Shown here in pieces: positions 1 to 7,692 of a stretch of DNA of 11,044 bases. The notes under the pieces were generated by a model. The model ran no database searches. It had not been told where the DNA came from and saw only the letters and a program-made list of their open reading frames with translations. Every line of letters begins with the position of its first letter. Position 1 is the first letter of the stretch. The translations under genes and the position numbers were made by a program. The DNA is from Casimicrobiaceae bacterium (GTDB lineage: Bacteria > Pseudomonadota > Gammaproteobacteria > Burkholderiales > Casimicrobiaceae), in contig CATPAO010000008.1 of the NCBI GenBank assembly GCA_955652025.1, positions 1 to 11,044 on the forward strand, given 5' to 3'.

Positions 1-224
1 ACGTAGCCCTTGCCGCCCGCGTCCAGCTTCTTGAACGCCGCATCCGGCGTTTCCGCGCGGCTCGGCGGAATCGGCGCCGTCGTGGTCTTGGCGGCGGACG
101 GATAGTTGCCTTTCGACGTGTCCGGCTGTCCTTGCGCCAAGCCGGTCCCGGCCAAGCCCACGGCGCCGCACATCAGCAGCGCCGCTACGAGCGGCCTACC
201 GCTAAACATCATCGTGGATTTCAT
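1..224 (-). CDS. Secreted protein with degenerate EF-hand-like loop, 5' part only
   Basis: The gene starts at ATG 224-222 and runs off the left edge, so only the first 74 residues are visible. An AGGAG ribosome-binding site lies about 7 bases upstream of the ATG and supports this start. Residues 1-30 look like a Sec signal peptide: a basic start, a hydrophobic stretch (LVAALLMCGAVGLAG) and a probable cleavage after GLA. A Thr/Pro/Ala-rich linker follows, then residues 62-74 (AAFKKLDAGGKGY), which resemble the helix-loop start of an EF-hand of the type found in small periplasmic proteins of Burkholderiales. The usual acidic or Asn residues at loop positions 3 and 5 are replaced by Gly and Lys, so calcium binding at this loop is doubtful. 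It is transcribed divergently from prfC. The function is unknown and the family call is tentative, because the rest of the protein is outside the window. Confidence 0.6.
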   Translation of the reverse strand, partial: MKSTMMFSGRPLVAALLMCGAVGLAGTGLAQGQPDTSKGNYPSAAKTTTAPIPPSRAETPDAAFKKLDAGGKGY

Positions 225-430
225 CGCTACACTCCTGTTGGATATAAACGCAATTCGAAAACGCACGTGGCATCAAGCGCTACATCGGATCGCCCTCGCG
301 AGACCGCCGACGGCAGAGCATGGATGCATGTGACGCAGTCAGTTAGATGCAACGGCGTTCGAACAAAGTTCCCGTCGCATGCAAGGTGTCGCTCATGGGC
401 GACGCTCTACGGCGATGGCGTCGGGAGAGT

Positions 431-439
431 TGGTATAAT
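431..439 (+). promoter_or_regulatory. Extended -10 promoter of prfC
   Basis: TGG directly followed by a perfect TATAAT (434-439) forms a TGN-TATAAT extended -10 element. No good -35 hexamer lies 16-18 bases upstream, which is usual for extended -10 promoters. Transcription would start near 446, giving a leader of about 50 bases before the prfC ATG at 499. Confidence 0.7.
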
Positions 440-454
440 TTTCAAGGCGCCGCT

Positions 455-482
455 CGCCGCTTCCGGAGGCGGCGTTTGTTTT
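455..482 (+). terminator. Terminator-like hairpin in the prfC leader (possible attenuator)
   Basis: CGCCGCTT (455-462) pairs with AGGCGGCG (467-474) around a CCGG loop, with one G-U pair, and is followed by TTTGTTTT (475-482). This has the form of an intrinsic terminator on the plus strand. No plus-strand gene lies upstream, and the hairpin begins about 10 bases after the predicted start of transcription. The only Shine-Dalgarno-like sequence (GGAGG, 465-469) lies inside the loop and 3' arm. It could act as an attenuator, a stabilising 5' hairpin, or a control on translation. The structure is seen directly; its function is inferred. Confidence 0.5.
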
Positions 483-498
483 GGCTGCCCGAAAATCG

Positions 499-2118
499 AT
501 GAACATCCCCGCATATCCCGCCGATCTCGTCCGCGACGTTGCGAAACGGCGCACGTTCGCGATCATTTCGCACCCCGACGCAGGCAAGACGACGCTGACG
601 GAGAAACTGCTGCTGTTCGGCGGCGCCATTCAGCTCGCCGGGACCGTCAAGGCGCGCAAGAGCTCGCGCCATGCGACGTCCGACTGGATGGAAGTGGAGA
701 AGCAGCGCGGAATCTCGGTGACGAGCTCGGTGATGCAATTCGAGTTCGCCGATCACACGATCAACCTGCTCGACACGCCGGGCCACGAGGATTTTTCCGA
801 GGACACTTACCGCGTGCTCACCGCAGTCGACGCGGCAGTGATGGTGATCGATGCCGCAAAAGGCGTCGAGGCGCAGACGATCAAGCTGCTCGACGTGTGC
901 CGCCTCCGAGCGACGCCGATCATCACGTTCATCAACAAGCTCGACCGCGAAGTGCGCGAGCCGATCGCCCTGATCGAAGAGGTCGAATCGATCCTGGATA
1001 TCGACTGCGCGCCGATCACGTGGCCGCTTGGCATGGGCAAGCGGTTTCGCGGCGTGTTCCATCTGCTCGATCGGCGCCTCCTCCGCTTCACGCCGGGCGA
1101 GGAGCGCGTGACGACCGACACGGAGACGATCGAAGGGCTCGACAATCCGCGCCTCGACCACCTGTTTCCCGACGAGACCGCCGCACTGCGGCACGACGTC
1201 GGCTTGATCCGCGATGCGAGCCACCCGTTCGATCTCGCGGAATTCCAGGCCGGTCGCCAAACGCCGGTGTTCTTCGGTTCGGGGATCAACAATTTCGGCG
1301 TGCAGGAAATTCTCCATGCGCTCACCGAATGGGCACCGCCGCCGCAGCCGCGCGATGGAGGCGGGCGGCAGGTCCTGCCGGTGGAACCCCAGTTCACGGG
1401 CTTCGTCTTCAAGATCCAGGCGAACATGGACCCGAAGCATCGCGACCGAATTGCGTTCTTTCGCGTCTGCTCAGGGCGCTTCCAACCGGGCATGAAGGTG
1501 CGCCACGTGCGCGCCGACCGGGAAATGAAGATCGGCAACGCGCTGACGTTCATGGCGAACGAACGCGTCGCGAGTGAAGACGCAGTGGCCGGCGACATCA
1601 TCGGCATCCACAACCACGGGCAGCTTCAGATCGGCGACACGTTGACCGAGGGCGAGATGCTGGGCTTCAAGGGAATTCCCTATTTTGCGCCGGAGCTCTT
1701 CACGATCGCGCGTCCGCGCGATCCGTTCAAGGCGAAGCAGCTGCACAAGGGGCTGCAGCAACTGGGCGAGGAGGGCGCGATCCAGGTGTTCGAATCGGTC
1801 GTCGGCAAAACACTATTGCTGGGCGCGGTGGGACAGTTGCAATTCGAGGTCGTCGCCGACCGGCTGGCGCGTGAATACAAAGTGGACGCGGTCTACGACA
1901 CGGCGGGCATCACGACGGCGCGCTGGTTGACGTATCCGGACGACGCGACCCGGCGCAATTTCGAGCAGGAGCGCGCGGCGTCGCTCGCCACCGACGTCGA
2001 CGACAACCCCGTCTATCTGGCGACGAACCGGTACAACCTGGAAGCGGCGATGGAACGCTGGCCGAGCGTCGGATTTCACACGACGCGCGAGCACGGGCAA
2101 CGACTCGCGCACGCGTAA
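499..2118 (+). CDS. prfC: Peptide chain release factor 3 (RF3)
   Basis: This GTPase of the translation-factor superfamily removes RF1 and RF2 from the ribosome after peptide release. It is 539 residues from ATG 499, close to the 529 of E. coli RF3. The GTPase motifs are intact: P-loop HPDAGKTT at residues 25-32, the EKQRGIS switch region, DTPGHED from residue 92 and NKLD at 146-149. The RF3-like sequences [25 protein letters not shown] and the C-terminal FHTTREHG are also present. The start is uncertain. TTG at 481, in frame, has GGAGG 11 bases upstream and would add six residues; ATG 499 has no clear ribosome-binding site but begins nearer the family's usual N-terminus. It is a single-gene unit with an extended -10 promoter at 431-439 and a terminator-like hairpin in the leader. 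It converges with the small lipoprotein gene. Identification is secure. Confidence 0.97.
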   Translation: MNIPAYPADLVRDVAKRRTFAIISHPDAGKTTLTEKLLLFGGAIQLAGTVKARKSSRHATSDWMEVEKQRGISVTSSVMQFEFADHTINLLDTPGHEDFSEDTYRVLTAVDAAVMVIDAAKGVEAQTIKLLDVCRLRATPIITFINKLDREVREPIALIEEVESILDIDCAPITWPLGMGKRFRGVFHLLDRRLLRFTPGEERVTTDTETIEGLDNPRLDHLFPDETAALRHDVGLIRDASHPFDLAEFQAGRQTPVFFGSGINNFGVQEILHALTEWAPPPQPRDGGGRQVLPVEPQFTGFVFKIQANMDPKHRDRIAFFRVCSGRFQPGMKVRHVRADREMKIGNALTFMANERVASEDAVAGDIIGIHNHGQLQIGDTLTEGEMLGFKGIPYFAPELFTIARPRDPFKAKQLHKGLQQLGEEGAIQVFESVVGKTLLLGAVGQLQFEVVADRLAREYKVDAVYDTAGITTARWLTYPDDATRRNFEQERAASLATDVDDNPVYLATNRYNLEAAMERWPSVGFHTTREHGQRLAHA

Positions 2119-2167
2119 CGCGCCGCATTTCGCAGCAAACGATTCGGCTGTCGGCGTTCGTAAGTTC

Positions 2168-2374
2168 TCAGTGCCAGCGTCCGCCCCAGCCGCGACCGCC
2201 GTACCAGCGTCCATAAAAGCCGACCGACGGGGCGACCACGACCGGCGCGCCGTAAACGACCGGCCCGTCGTAGCCGTAACCATAGCCGTAGCCGTATGCC
2301 GGCGGGCCCGCAGGCACCACCGCGCAACCCGCGAGCGAAATCGCCGCCGCGGACAACAAGATCGCGAGCTTCAT
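2168..2374 (-). CDS. Small Gly/Tyr-rich lipoprotein
   Basis: This 68-residue protein has a short type II signal peptide (MKLAILLSAAAIS) ending in the lipobox LAGC at residues 14-17, so Cys17 is the predicted lipidated residue. A strong AGGAGG lies about 8 bases before ATG 2374 and decides this start over an upstream in-frame ATG at 2395. The mature part has a run of Gly-Tyr dipeptides (residues about 28-35), a Val/Pro-rich middle and a Gly/Arg/Trp/Tyr-rich end finishing in RWH. The Gly-Tyr run is encoded by a near-perfect 6-base repeat. Small lipoproteins of this composition are common in Burkholderiales and have no established function that I can assign. It converges with prfC, 49 bases apart, and no U-tailed terminator is visible between them. 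Confidence 0.8.
   Translation of the reverse strand: MKLAILLSAAAISLAGCAVVPAGPPAYGYGYGYGYDGPVVYGAPVVVAPSVGFYGRWYGGRGWGGRWH
2266..2299. repeat. Hexanucleotide (GCCGTA)n repeat inside the lipoprotein gene
   Basis: On the plus strand four or five imperfect copies of GCCGTA or close variants (GCCGTAACC, ATAGCC, GTAGCC) run in tandem. On the coding strand they specify the Gly-Tyr run. Each unit is two codons, so gain or loss of a unit would keep the reading frame. Confidence 0.6.
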
Positions 2375-2680
2375 GATGTGTCCCTCCTTGGGCATTTAAC
2401 GATCCGGGGCGACCGACCGATGACGCGGGTTTTGTAACCGGACGTGTCCTCATCGATCGCCGATAACCTGATAGGTCGGGGCGAAGGGGTCGCACTTCAA
2501 ATCGCCGTCCATGGTTGCAGTAGCCTCGACGGCGTGATCTGCCTGTGCGCGTTGCGTCGAGCTTCCGGTGTCAAACTCCCGCGCCGTCTGTGGTAATCTC
2601 GAACGCAACAACAGGACGAATGACATTGCGCAGCGGGCTCGGGCGTTGCGCGAAGAGCGGGGTGGGCGGAAGGCGACGTG
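2375..2680. other. Intergenic stretch without a supported gene
   Basis: This 306-base spacer separates the divergent lipoprotein and VWA genes and should hold both promoters. I find no convincing -35/-10 pair in it; the nearest is a weak TGG-TAATCT at 2591-2599 on the plus strand. On the minus strand a short open stretch at 2511-2450 reads from an ATG to DPFAPTYQVIGDR and a stop. It could be a tiny gene or a gene remnant, but has no ribosome-binding site that I can support. Confidence 0.4.
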
Positions 2681-3742
2681 ATGGCGTTTCTGTGGCCTCA
2701 TATGCTCCTGTGGTTGCTGGCTGTGCCGGTGCTGGTCACAGCTTATGTCTGGCTGCTCCGGCGCAAGAAGAAGCAGGCGCTCCGCTATCCGAGCGTCGCG
2801 CTCGTCAAAGTCGCGATCGGTCCCGGCCAGGTCTTCCGGCGTCATTTGCCACCGGCGCTGTTCCTCCTCGCGCTGGTCGCATCGATCATCGCAATGGCGC
2901 GGCCCACCGCCGTCGTCACGTTGCCGTCGCAACAGCAGACGATCATCATGGCGATGGATGTCTCGCTCAGCATGGGCGCGCGCGACGTCGATCCCAATCG
3001 GATCACCGCGGCGCAGGCGGCCGCCAAAGCATTCGTCAACGACCATCCGCCCAACGTGCAGATCGGCATCGTCGCGTTCGGCGCAACGGCGTCTCTGGTG
3101 CAACCACCGACGCGCAATCGCGAGGAGTTGCTCGACGCGATCGACCGCTTCCAGCTGCAACGCGGGACCGCGACGGGCAGCGCGCTCTACGTCGCGCTTG
3201 CCACGCTGTTTCCCGATGCGAACATCGACCTCGAATCGCTCGTTTTCGCCGGCGGGCTCTCGCGCAACACCCCGCGCGGCGCGCGGCTCGACCCCACGCG
3301 CAAGGATAAGGAATCCGCCAAGGAATTTACGCCGGTGCCGCCCGGATCCTATCGTTCGGCGGCGATCATCCTGCTCTCCGACGGCCGCAGGACGACCGGT
3401 CCCGACCCGCTCGACGCCGCTCGGATGGCGGCGGACCACGGCGTCAAGGTGTTCACCGTCGGCTTCGGCACCGCCGAGGGCGGCATGATCGGCTTCGAGG
3501 GCTGGTCTGCCTACGTGCGCCTCGACGAGGAAACGCTGAAGGCGATCGCCGACGTCACGCGCGGCGAGTACTTCTATGCCGGCTCCGCTGCGGATCTCGC
3601 CAAGGTATACCAAGCGTTGAACGCCAAGCTCGTGCTCGAAAAGAAGGACACTGAGATCAGCGCGCTTCTCGCGGCGGCGGCGGCGGTGCTCGTCCTCGCG
3701 GCCGGCGCGCTTTCGCTTCTGTGGAGCAATCGCATCGCGTAG
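2681..3742 (+). CDS. Membrane-anchored von Willebrand factor A domain protein (BatA/BatB-like)
   Basis: This 353-residue protein has the layout of BatA/BatB-type proteins: two N-terminal membrane segments (about 4-26 and 57-75), a VWA domain (about 86-310) and a C-terminal membrane segment (about 328-348). The metal-ion-dependent adhesion site is intact: DVSLS (D93, S95, S97), a Thr in GTATG near residue 163, and LSDG with D234. Residues about 177-225 form a long insertion rich in Arg, Lys and Pro before the LSDG strand. GGAAGG lies 7 bases upstream of ATG 2681 and supports it over the adjoining GTG 2678. In the Bat and MoxR systems such proteins work with MoxR-type AAA ATPases, but no moxR or other bat gene is visible here, so it is an orphan in this window. 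Its partner and role are unknown; the family call is firm. Confidence 0.88.
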   Translation: MAFLWPHMLLWLLAVPVLVTAYVWLLRRKKKQALRYPSVALVKVAIGPGQVFRRHLPPALFLLALVASIIAMARPTAVVTLPSQQQTIIMAMDVSLSMGARDVDPNRITAAQAAAKAFVNDHPPNVQIGIVAFGATASLVQPPTRNREELLDAIDRFQLQRGTATGSALYVALATLFPDANIDLESLVFAGGLSRNTPRGARLDPTRKDKESAKEFTPVPPGSYRSAAIILLSDGRRTTGPDPLDAARMAADHGVKVFTVGFGTAEGGMIGFEGWSAYVRLDEETLKAIADVTRGEYFYAGSAADLAKVYQALNAKLVLEKKDTEISALLAAAAAVLVLAAGALSLLWSNRIA

Positions 3743-3852
3743 GCGGCCTCTCGAATGGTGGTTTCAGTCGTTTCGCTTGAGGCTCGACACACGGGCGCGC
3801 GTGATGGTGCAGGTCAAGGACGGCAAGTGGGTGTTGCAGAATTGGTCGACAT

Positions 3853-3871
3853 TCGCGCGCGTTTCGCGCGA
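3853..3871. other. GC-rich hairpin between convergent genes
   Basis: TCGCGCG (3853-3859) pairs perfectly with CGCGCGA (3865-3871) around a CGTTT loop, between the ends of the convergent VWA and ModA-like genes. It lacks a T-tract on either strand, so it could be a weak or Rho-assisted transcription end or chance in GC-rich DNA. Confidence 0.3.
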
Positions 3872-3892
3872 TATCGAGAGCCGTCGAGCGCA

Positions 3893-4609
3893 TCAATCTT
3901 CGAAGCCGTCCGCGGCGCGCAGTTCGTACGAGCCGGGTCCCGTCAGCCATTCGACAAATTGTCTCGCCTCATTGGGCAGTGTTGCATTGCTCGCGACCGC
4001 GCCGGCGTACACCGTCGAGAGCTCGAACGCCGGGGGTAACGCGCCGACCCAAGAAACGCCGGGCGTATAGCGGATCTCGGTCACTTGCGTGCAGCCGATC
4101 GCGCCGTGCAGACGCGCGTCGGCGAGCGCGCGCATCGCCGCGGCACCGTTCGGGTACGGGCGCAGGCGCGCCGCGACATCATCGTAAACGCCGAGGGTGC
4201 GCAGCACTTTGACGAAATGAATCCCCGCGGTGGCGCGCTCCGGATCGGGAAAATAGATCGCCGTGGCGGCGCGCAGGCTCGCGCGCAGCGCTCCCGCGTC
4301 GGCAATCGCCGGATGCGCTTCGCCCTCGGCGACCGCGATACCGGTGCGCACACGACCGAGCGCGGCGATCGTGTCGCGCTGCACCCGCCCCTCGTCGGCC
4401 AGCGCGCCGATCATCGCTTCGGTGAGCACGATGACGTCGCACGCAGCGGCGCGATCGAAGGCCTCGCGCATTGCGCCCACCGCGCCGAATGTGGCATGCA
4501 GCGTTACACCGAATTCGGCGCCAAACGCGCGCTCCAACGCCTCCACCACGCCCTTCGCGGCACCCGCGGAGAGCAGCGCCAGTGCAGGTGCTTGCCGCTT
4601 CGTGATCAT
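3893..4609 (-). CDS. ModA-like periplasmic-binding-fold protein without signal peptide
   Basis: The 238-residue product matches the type 2 periplasmic-binding fold of the ModA/extracellular solute-binding group. It begins with an ALALLSAGAAKGVVEAL strand-helix, followed by ATFGAVGAM, CDVIVLTEAMI, GRVRTGIAV and the hinge-like AIYFPDPERATAGIHF. It ends with the EARQFVEWLTGP helix typical of these proteins. No signal peptide or lipobox precedes the fold: the first domain strand begins within about 10 residues of ATG 4609, and the upstream in-frame sequence is charged (RQRSGESRERGGT), not hydrophobic. A G-rich stretch just before the ATG may serve as ribosome-binding site. It follows the Bug receptor gene by 82 bases on the same strand, so co-transcription is likely. 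No ModB or ModC permease/ATPase is nearby. Molybdate binding should not be assumed; the ligand is unknown. Confidence 0.8.
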   Translation of the reverse strand: MITKRQAPALALLSAGAAKGVVEALERAFGAEFGVTLHATFGAVGAMREAFDRAAACDVIVLTEAMIGALADEGRVQRDTIAALGRVRTGIAVAEGEAHPAIADAGALRASLRAATAIYFPDPERATAGIHFVKVLRTLGVYDDVAARLRPYPNGAAAMRALADARLHGAIGCTQVTEIRYTPGVSWVGALPPAFELSTVYAGAVASNATLPNEARQFVEWLTGPGSYELRAADGFED

Positions 4610-4656
4610 CGTCCCCCCACGCTCGCGGCTCTCGCCGCTTCGCTGCCTGTTAAGGG

Positions 4657-4671
4657 GGTGCGGTTCGCACC
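4657..4671. other. Short hairpin between the Bug and ModA-like genes
   Basis: GGTGCG (4657-4662) and CGCACC (4666-4671) pair perfectly around a 3-base loop in the 82-base spacer of the minus-strand gene pair. There is no T-tract, so it is not a standard terminator. It may stabilise or process the transcript, or be chance. Confidence 0.3.
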
Positions 4672-4691
4672 TTGGGACGGCCCTGCGGTGC

Positions 4692-5663
4692 TCACTGATC
4701 CGGTTTGGCGCCGGAAATCTTCACGATGCGCTCCCACTTGGTAATGTCGTCGGCGACAAACTTGCCGAACTCGTCCGGCGTCATCGTCATCGCCGCTGCG
4801 CCCTGCTTCGCCCATTCCGCCTTAACATCGGGCCGGTTCACGATCTTGGTGATCTCGGCGTTCACACGGGTCACGGTCGGGGATGGAGTGCCCTTCGGCG
4901 CGATGACGCCGAGCCAGATCGTCGCCTCGTAACCGGGAACGCCGGATTCGGCGATCGTCGGCGTCGCGGGCATCACCTGCGAGCGCGTTTTGCCGGTCGT
5001 GCCGAGCGCGCGTACCTTGCCCGCCACCGCCTGTGGGCTCATCGTCGTCACGGCGTCGATCATCATGTCGACCTGCCCACCGATGACGCCGGTGCGCGCC
5101 GCCGAGCTTTCCTTGTACGGCACGTGCACGATGTCGACGCCGGCCATCGCCTTGAACAGCTCGCCGGCCATGTGATACGGCGTGCCGGGTCCGGACGACG
5201 CGTAGTTGAGCTTGCCGGGTCCACCCTTTGCGAGCGCGATGAACTCGGCGATCGTGTTCGCCTTCACAGCTGGGTTCACGACCAGCACCAGGTCCGACGA
5301 ATTGATCGGCGCCACCGGCACGAAATCGCGCATGAGCTGGTACGGCCGGTTCGGAATCAATGACTCATTGACCGTGTGCGTGTTCGACATCACGAGCAGC
5401 GTGTAGCCGTCGGGCGCGCTCTTCGCCACCATCTCGGTGCCGATCAACGCTCCGGCGCCGGGCCTGTTCTCCACGACGAACGGCTGACCCATGGCCTCTT
5501 GCAACCGCTGCGCAAGGAATCGCGCGTAGACGTCCGCCGGTCCGCCTGCCGCGAATGGAACCACGACCCTCACGGGACGGTTCGGATAATCCTCCGCGTG
5601 CGCGGAAACGACCGCGAGCGCGACGGCCAACCCGGCGATCATCTTGATGATTCGACTCAGCAT
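4692..5663 (-). CDS. Bug-family tripartite tricarboxylate transporter receptor
   Basis: This is a 323-residue periplasmic solute receptor of the Bug (TctC-like) family, which captures small, often carboxylated, compounds for tripartite tricarboxylate transporters. Residues 1-23 are a Sec signal peptide with cleavage expected after AHA. The family signature follows: YPNRPVRVVVPFAAGGPADV, then GQPFVVENRPGAGALIGTE and PDGYTLL, then LNYASSGPGTPYHMAGELF and HVPYKE in the ligand-binding region. A GGGAGGG ribosome-binding site precedes ATG 5663. Length and motifs are normal for the family. No tctA or tctB membrane genes are next to it, so it is one of the orphan receptors common in Burkholderiales genomes. 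Its ligand cannot be read from the sequence. The downstream ModA-like gene on the same strand may be co-expressed. Confidence 0.95.
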   Translation of the reverse strand: MLSRIIKMIAGLAVALAVVSAHAEDYPNRPVRVVVPFAAGGPADVYARFLAQRLQEAMGQPFVVENRPGAGALIGTEMVAKSAPDGYTLLVMSNTHTVNESLIPNRPYQLMRDFVPVAPINSSDLVLVVNPAVKANTIAEFIALAKGGPGKLNYASSGPGTPYHMAGELFKAMAGVDIVHVPYKESSAARTGVIGGQVDMMIDAVTTMSPQAVAGKVRALGTTGKTRSQVMPATPTIAESGVPGYEATIWLGVIAPKGTPSPTVTRVNAEITKIVNRPDVKAEWAKQGAAAMTMTPDEFGKFVADDITKWERIVKISGAKPDQ

Positions 5664-5694
5664 GAAACACCCTCCCCATATACCGTCGCTGCGT

Positions 5695-5724
5695 AATCTA
5701 CCCGACCGGCAAGCGTACCGCCAA
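5695..5724 (-). promoter_or_regulatory. Possible sigma-70 promoter of the Bug gene
   Basis: On the minus strand TTGGCG (5724-5719) and TAGATT (5700-5695) are 18 bases apart, each matching 4 of 6 consensus positions. Transcription would start about 25 bases before the ATG at 5663. The match is moderate only. Confidence 0.35.
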
Positions 5725-5757
5725 TCGACACCGCGCCGTGTGCCGCGACGCGAGGTT

Positions 5758-5763
5758 TATACT
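5758..5763 (+). promoter_or_regulatory. Possible -10 element of the GAF-GGDEF-EAL gene
   Basis: TATACT matches the -10 consensus at 5 of 6 positions and lies about 50 bases before the ATG at 5815. I see no good -35 hexamer at the right distance, so the call is weak. Confidence 0.3.
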
Positions 5764-5814
5764 GGATTCGAGGAAACTCAAGGGTTTTCCGACCTTCGCG
5801 GCTCCTCCTTCGCC

Positions 5815-7686
5815 ATGAAGGAAACCTCCCCGGCCGTTCGATCGCTCGAAGACGCGGAACGGCGCATCGCGCGGCTTTCCCGCGACTACGCGATCCTGCG
5901 CGCCATCAACGCCGCGATCGTGCGCATCCGCGATCGCGACGAATTGTTCGACGAGGCCTGCCGCGTCGTCGTATTGCACGGCGGATTCCGAATGGCGTGG
6001 ATCGGCGTCATCGGCGCATCGCCGTCCGATCCGGTCGTCGTCCTCGCGCACGCCGGGTACGAGCGCGATTTCCTTTCGCGGGTGCGGGTGATCCTCGACC
6101 GCACCGCGCCCGGCGGGCGTGGCGTGACGGCCGCTGCGATCACCGGCAACCGCAGCGCGGTCGACAACGACGTCGAAGGCAATCGCGCGCTTGGCGGAAT
6201 GCGCGATGAGTGCCTGGCGCGCGGCTATCGCTCCGCGTTGGCGTTGCCGCTGCGCGTCGACGGCAAGCCAGTCGGCGCGCTAATCGTCTACGCGGCAGAG
6301 CCCGGCTATTTCACGCCGGAAGAGGTCCGCCTGCTCGAGGAGGTCGCCGCCAACATCACGCTCGGCATGGCGTTCATCAGCAAGTCCCGCGAGGCCGAGT
6401 ATTTGGCGTTCCACGATCCACTGACCGGGCTCGCGAATCGGGCGCGGTTCCTGCAGCGGATCGCCGCGCATGCCGGCGCCGACACGCGCCGCGATTCGTT
6501 CGGGGTGATGCTGCTCGACCTCGAGCGCTTTCATTCGATCAATGACACCTACGGTCCGGCCGCGGGCGACGACGTGCTGCGCGCCGTCGCGACGCGGCTC
6601 CGCGCCGCCTGTCCGGCGGACGAGCCACCGGCGCGGATCGGCGCCGATGCCTTCGGCGTTCTCCTTCCCGGCGCCCATGCCATCGACGAGACGCGGCACC
6701 GAATCGAACGGATCTTCGCGCAGACGCTCGGCGCGCCGATTGTCGTCGCGAACGCCAGCCTGCGGCTCGCCGCGAAGGCAGGCATCGCGCTGTATCCGGA
6801 CGACGGCGGCGACACCGAAGCGCTGTTCCGGAGCGCGGAGGCGGCGCGCCAGTTCGCCAACGACGGGCCGGAGCCCTTCGTGTTCTACGCCCGCGACATG
6901 AACGCCTTGCACGCGCGCTCGCTCGCCACCGAGAATCGGCTGCGCCACGGCGTTGCCAACGGCCAGTTCGTCGTTCACTACCAGCCCAAGGTCGATTCAC
7001 TGACCCGCGGCATCCTGGGCGCCGAGGCGTTGTTGCGCTGGAACGATCCGGATCAGGGTCTCGTCTCGACGCAGCAATTCGTCTCTTTGCTGGAAGAGAC
7101 CGGACTCATCGTCGACACCGGGCGCTTCGTGCTGCAGCGAGTGAGCGAGGACGTTGCGCGCTGGCGATCGCGTGGCCTGGCACCGCCGCGCATCGCGGTG
7201 AATGTGTCCGCGGTCCAGCTCCGAAGCGGCGGATTCTTGCGCGAATTTTGTGACGTGGTCACCCGCGCCGGCGGCGACCAGGCGGGATTGGACGTCGAGA
7301 TCACCGAAAGCGCCCTGCTCGCCGACCTGCCCGACACGGTCGTGCAATTGGAGCGGCTCCGCGACCTCGGTGTCGACATCGCCATCGACGATTTCGGCAC
7401 CGGCTATTCGTCGTTGAGCTACCTCGCGCGTTTGCCGATCACGACGCTCAAGATCGACCGCTCGTTTCTGCACGACATGCCGGGCAGCGCAGAACGGAAG
7501 ACGATCGTCGCATCGATCATCTCGCTAGCGCACGCGCTTCATTTCAAGGTCATCGCCGAGGGCGTGGAAAACGAGGCGCAGGCGACGTTGTTGCGCGAGC
7601 TTTCCTGCGATCAGATGCAGGGATTTCTGTTCTACGAAGCGTTGCCGCGCGAGCGCTTCGAAGCGCTCTTACCGCGTGCCGGCTGA
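5815..7686 (+). CDS. GAF-GGDEF-EAL protein, predicted c-di-GMP phosphodiesterase
   Basis: This 623-residue cytoplasmic protein has an N-terminal GAF sensor domain (about 20-185), a GGDEF domain (about 190-350) and a C-terminal EAL domain (about 370-615). The GGDEF signature is degenerate, GADAF at residues 276-280, so diguanylate cyclase activity is unlikely; such domains can still bind GTP as regulators. The EAL domain keeps its catalytic motifs: EAL at 404-406, NVSAVQLRS, EITES, DDFGTGYSS (D525, D526), LKID, IAEGVENE and QGFLFYEALP. It should therefore hydrolyse c-di-GMP to pGpG, tuned by whatever the GAF domain senses. No membrane segment or signal peptide is seen. The start at ATG 5815 is chosen because the open frame upstream runs into the divergent Bug gene; no clear ribosome-binding site precedes it. 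GTG 5740 is an in-frame alternative. Family call firm, activity inferred. Confidence 0.93.
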   Translation: MKETSPAVRSLEDAERRIARLSRDYAILRAINAAIVRIRDRDELFDEACRVVVLHGGFRMAWIGVIGASPSDPVVVLAHAGYERDFLSRVRVILDRTAPGGRGVTAAAITGNRSAVDNDVEGNRALGGMRDECLARGYRSALALPLRVDGKPVGALIVYAAEPGYFTPEEVRLLEEVAANITLGMAFISKSREAEYLAFHDPLTGLANRARFLQRIAAHAGADTRRDSFGVMLLDLERFHSINDTYGPAAGDDVLRAVATRLRAACPADEPPARIGADAFGVLLPGAHAIDETRHRIERIFAQTLGAPIVVANASLRLAAKAGIALYPDDGGDTEALFRSAEAARQFANDGPEPFVFYARDMNALHARSLATENRLRHGVANGQFVVHYQPKVDSLTRGILGAEALLRWNDPDQGLVSTQQFVSLLEETGLIVDTGRFVLQRVSEDVARWRSRGLAPPRIAVNVSAVQLRSGGFLREFCDVVTRAGGDQAGLDVEITESALLADLPDTVVQLERLRDLGVDIAIDDFGTGYSSLSYLARLPITTLKIDRSFLHDMPGSAERKTIVASIISLAHALHFKVIAEGVENEAQATLLRELSCDQMQGFLFYEALPRERFEALLPRAG

Positions 7687-7692
7687 GATTCG

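Noticed and set aside
442..1440. A 332-codon minus-strand open frame opposite prfC
   Set aside because: prfC is certain on the plus strand and this frame has typical antisense composition with no domain.
2450..3613. A 387-codon minus-strand open frame opposite the VWA gene
   Set aside because: The plus strand encodes an intact VWA domain; this frame is Arg/Asp/His-rich with no recognisable motif. Only its last 20 codons lie outside the VWA gene, and they lack a ribosome-binding site.
5644..5814. N-terminal extension of the GAF-GGDEF-EAL protein to 5644
   Set aside because: It would overlap the start of the divergent Bug gene and its promoter region, and adds Arg/Pro-rich sequence with no domain.
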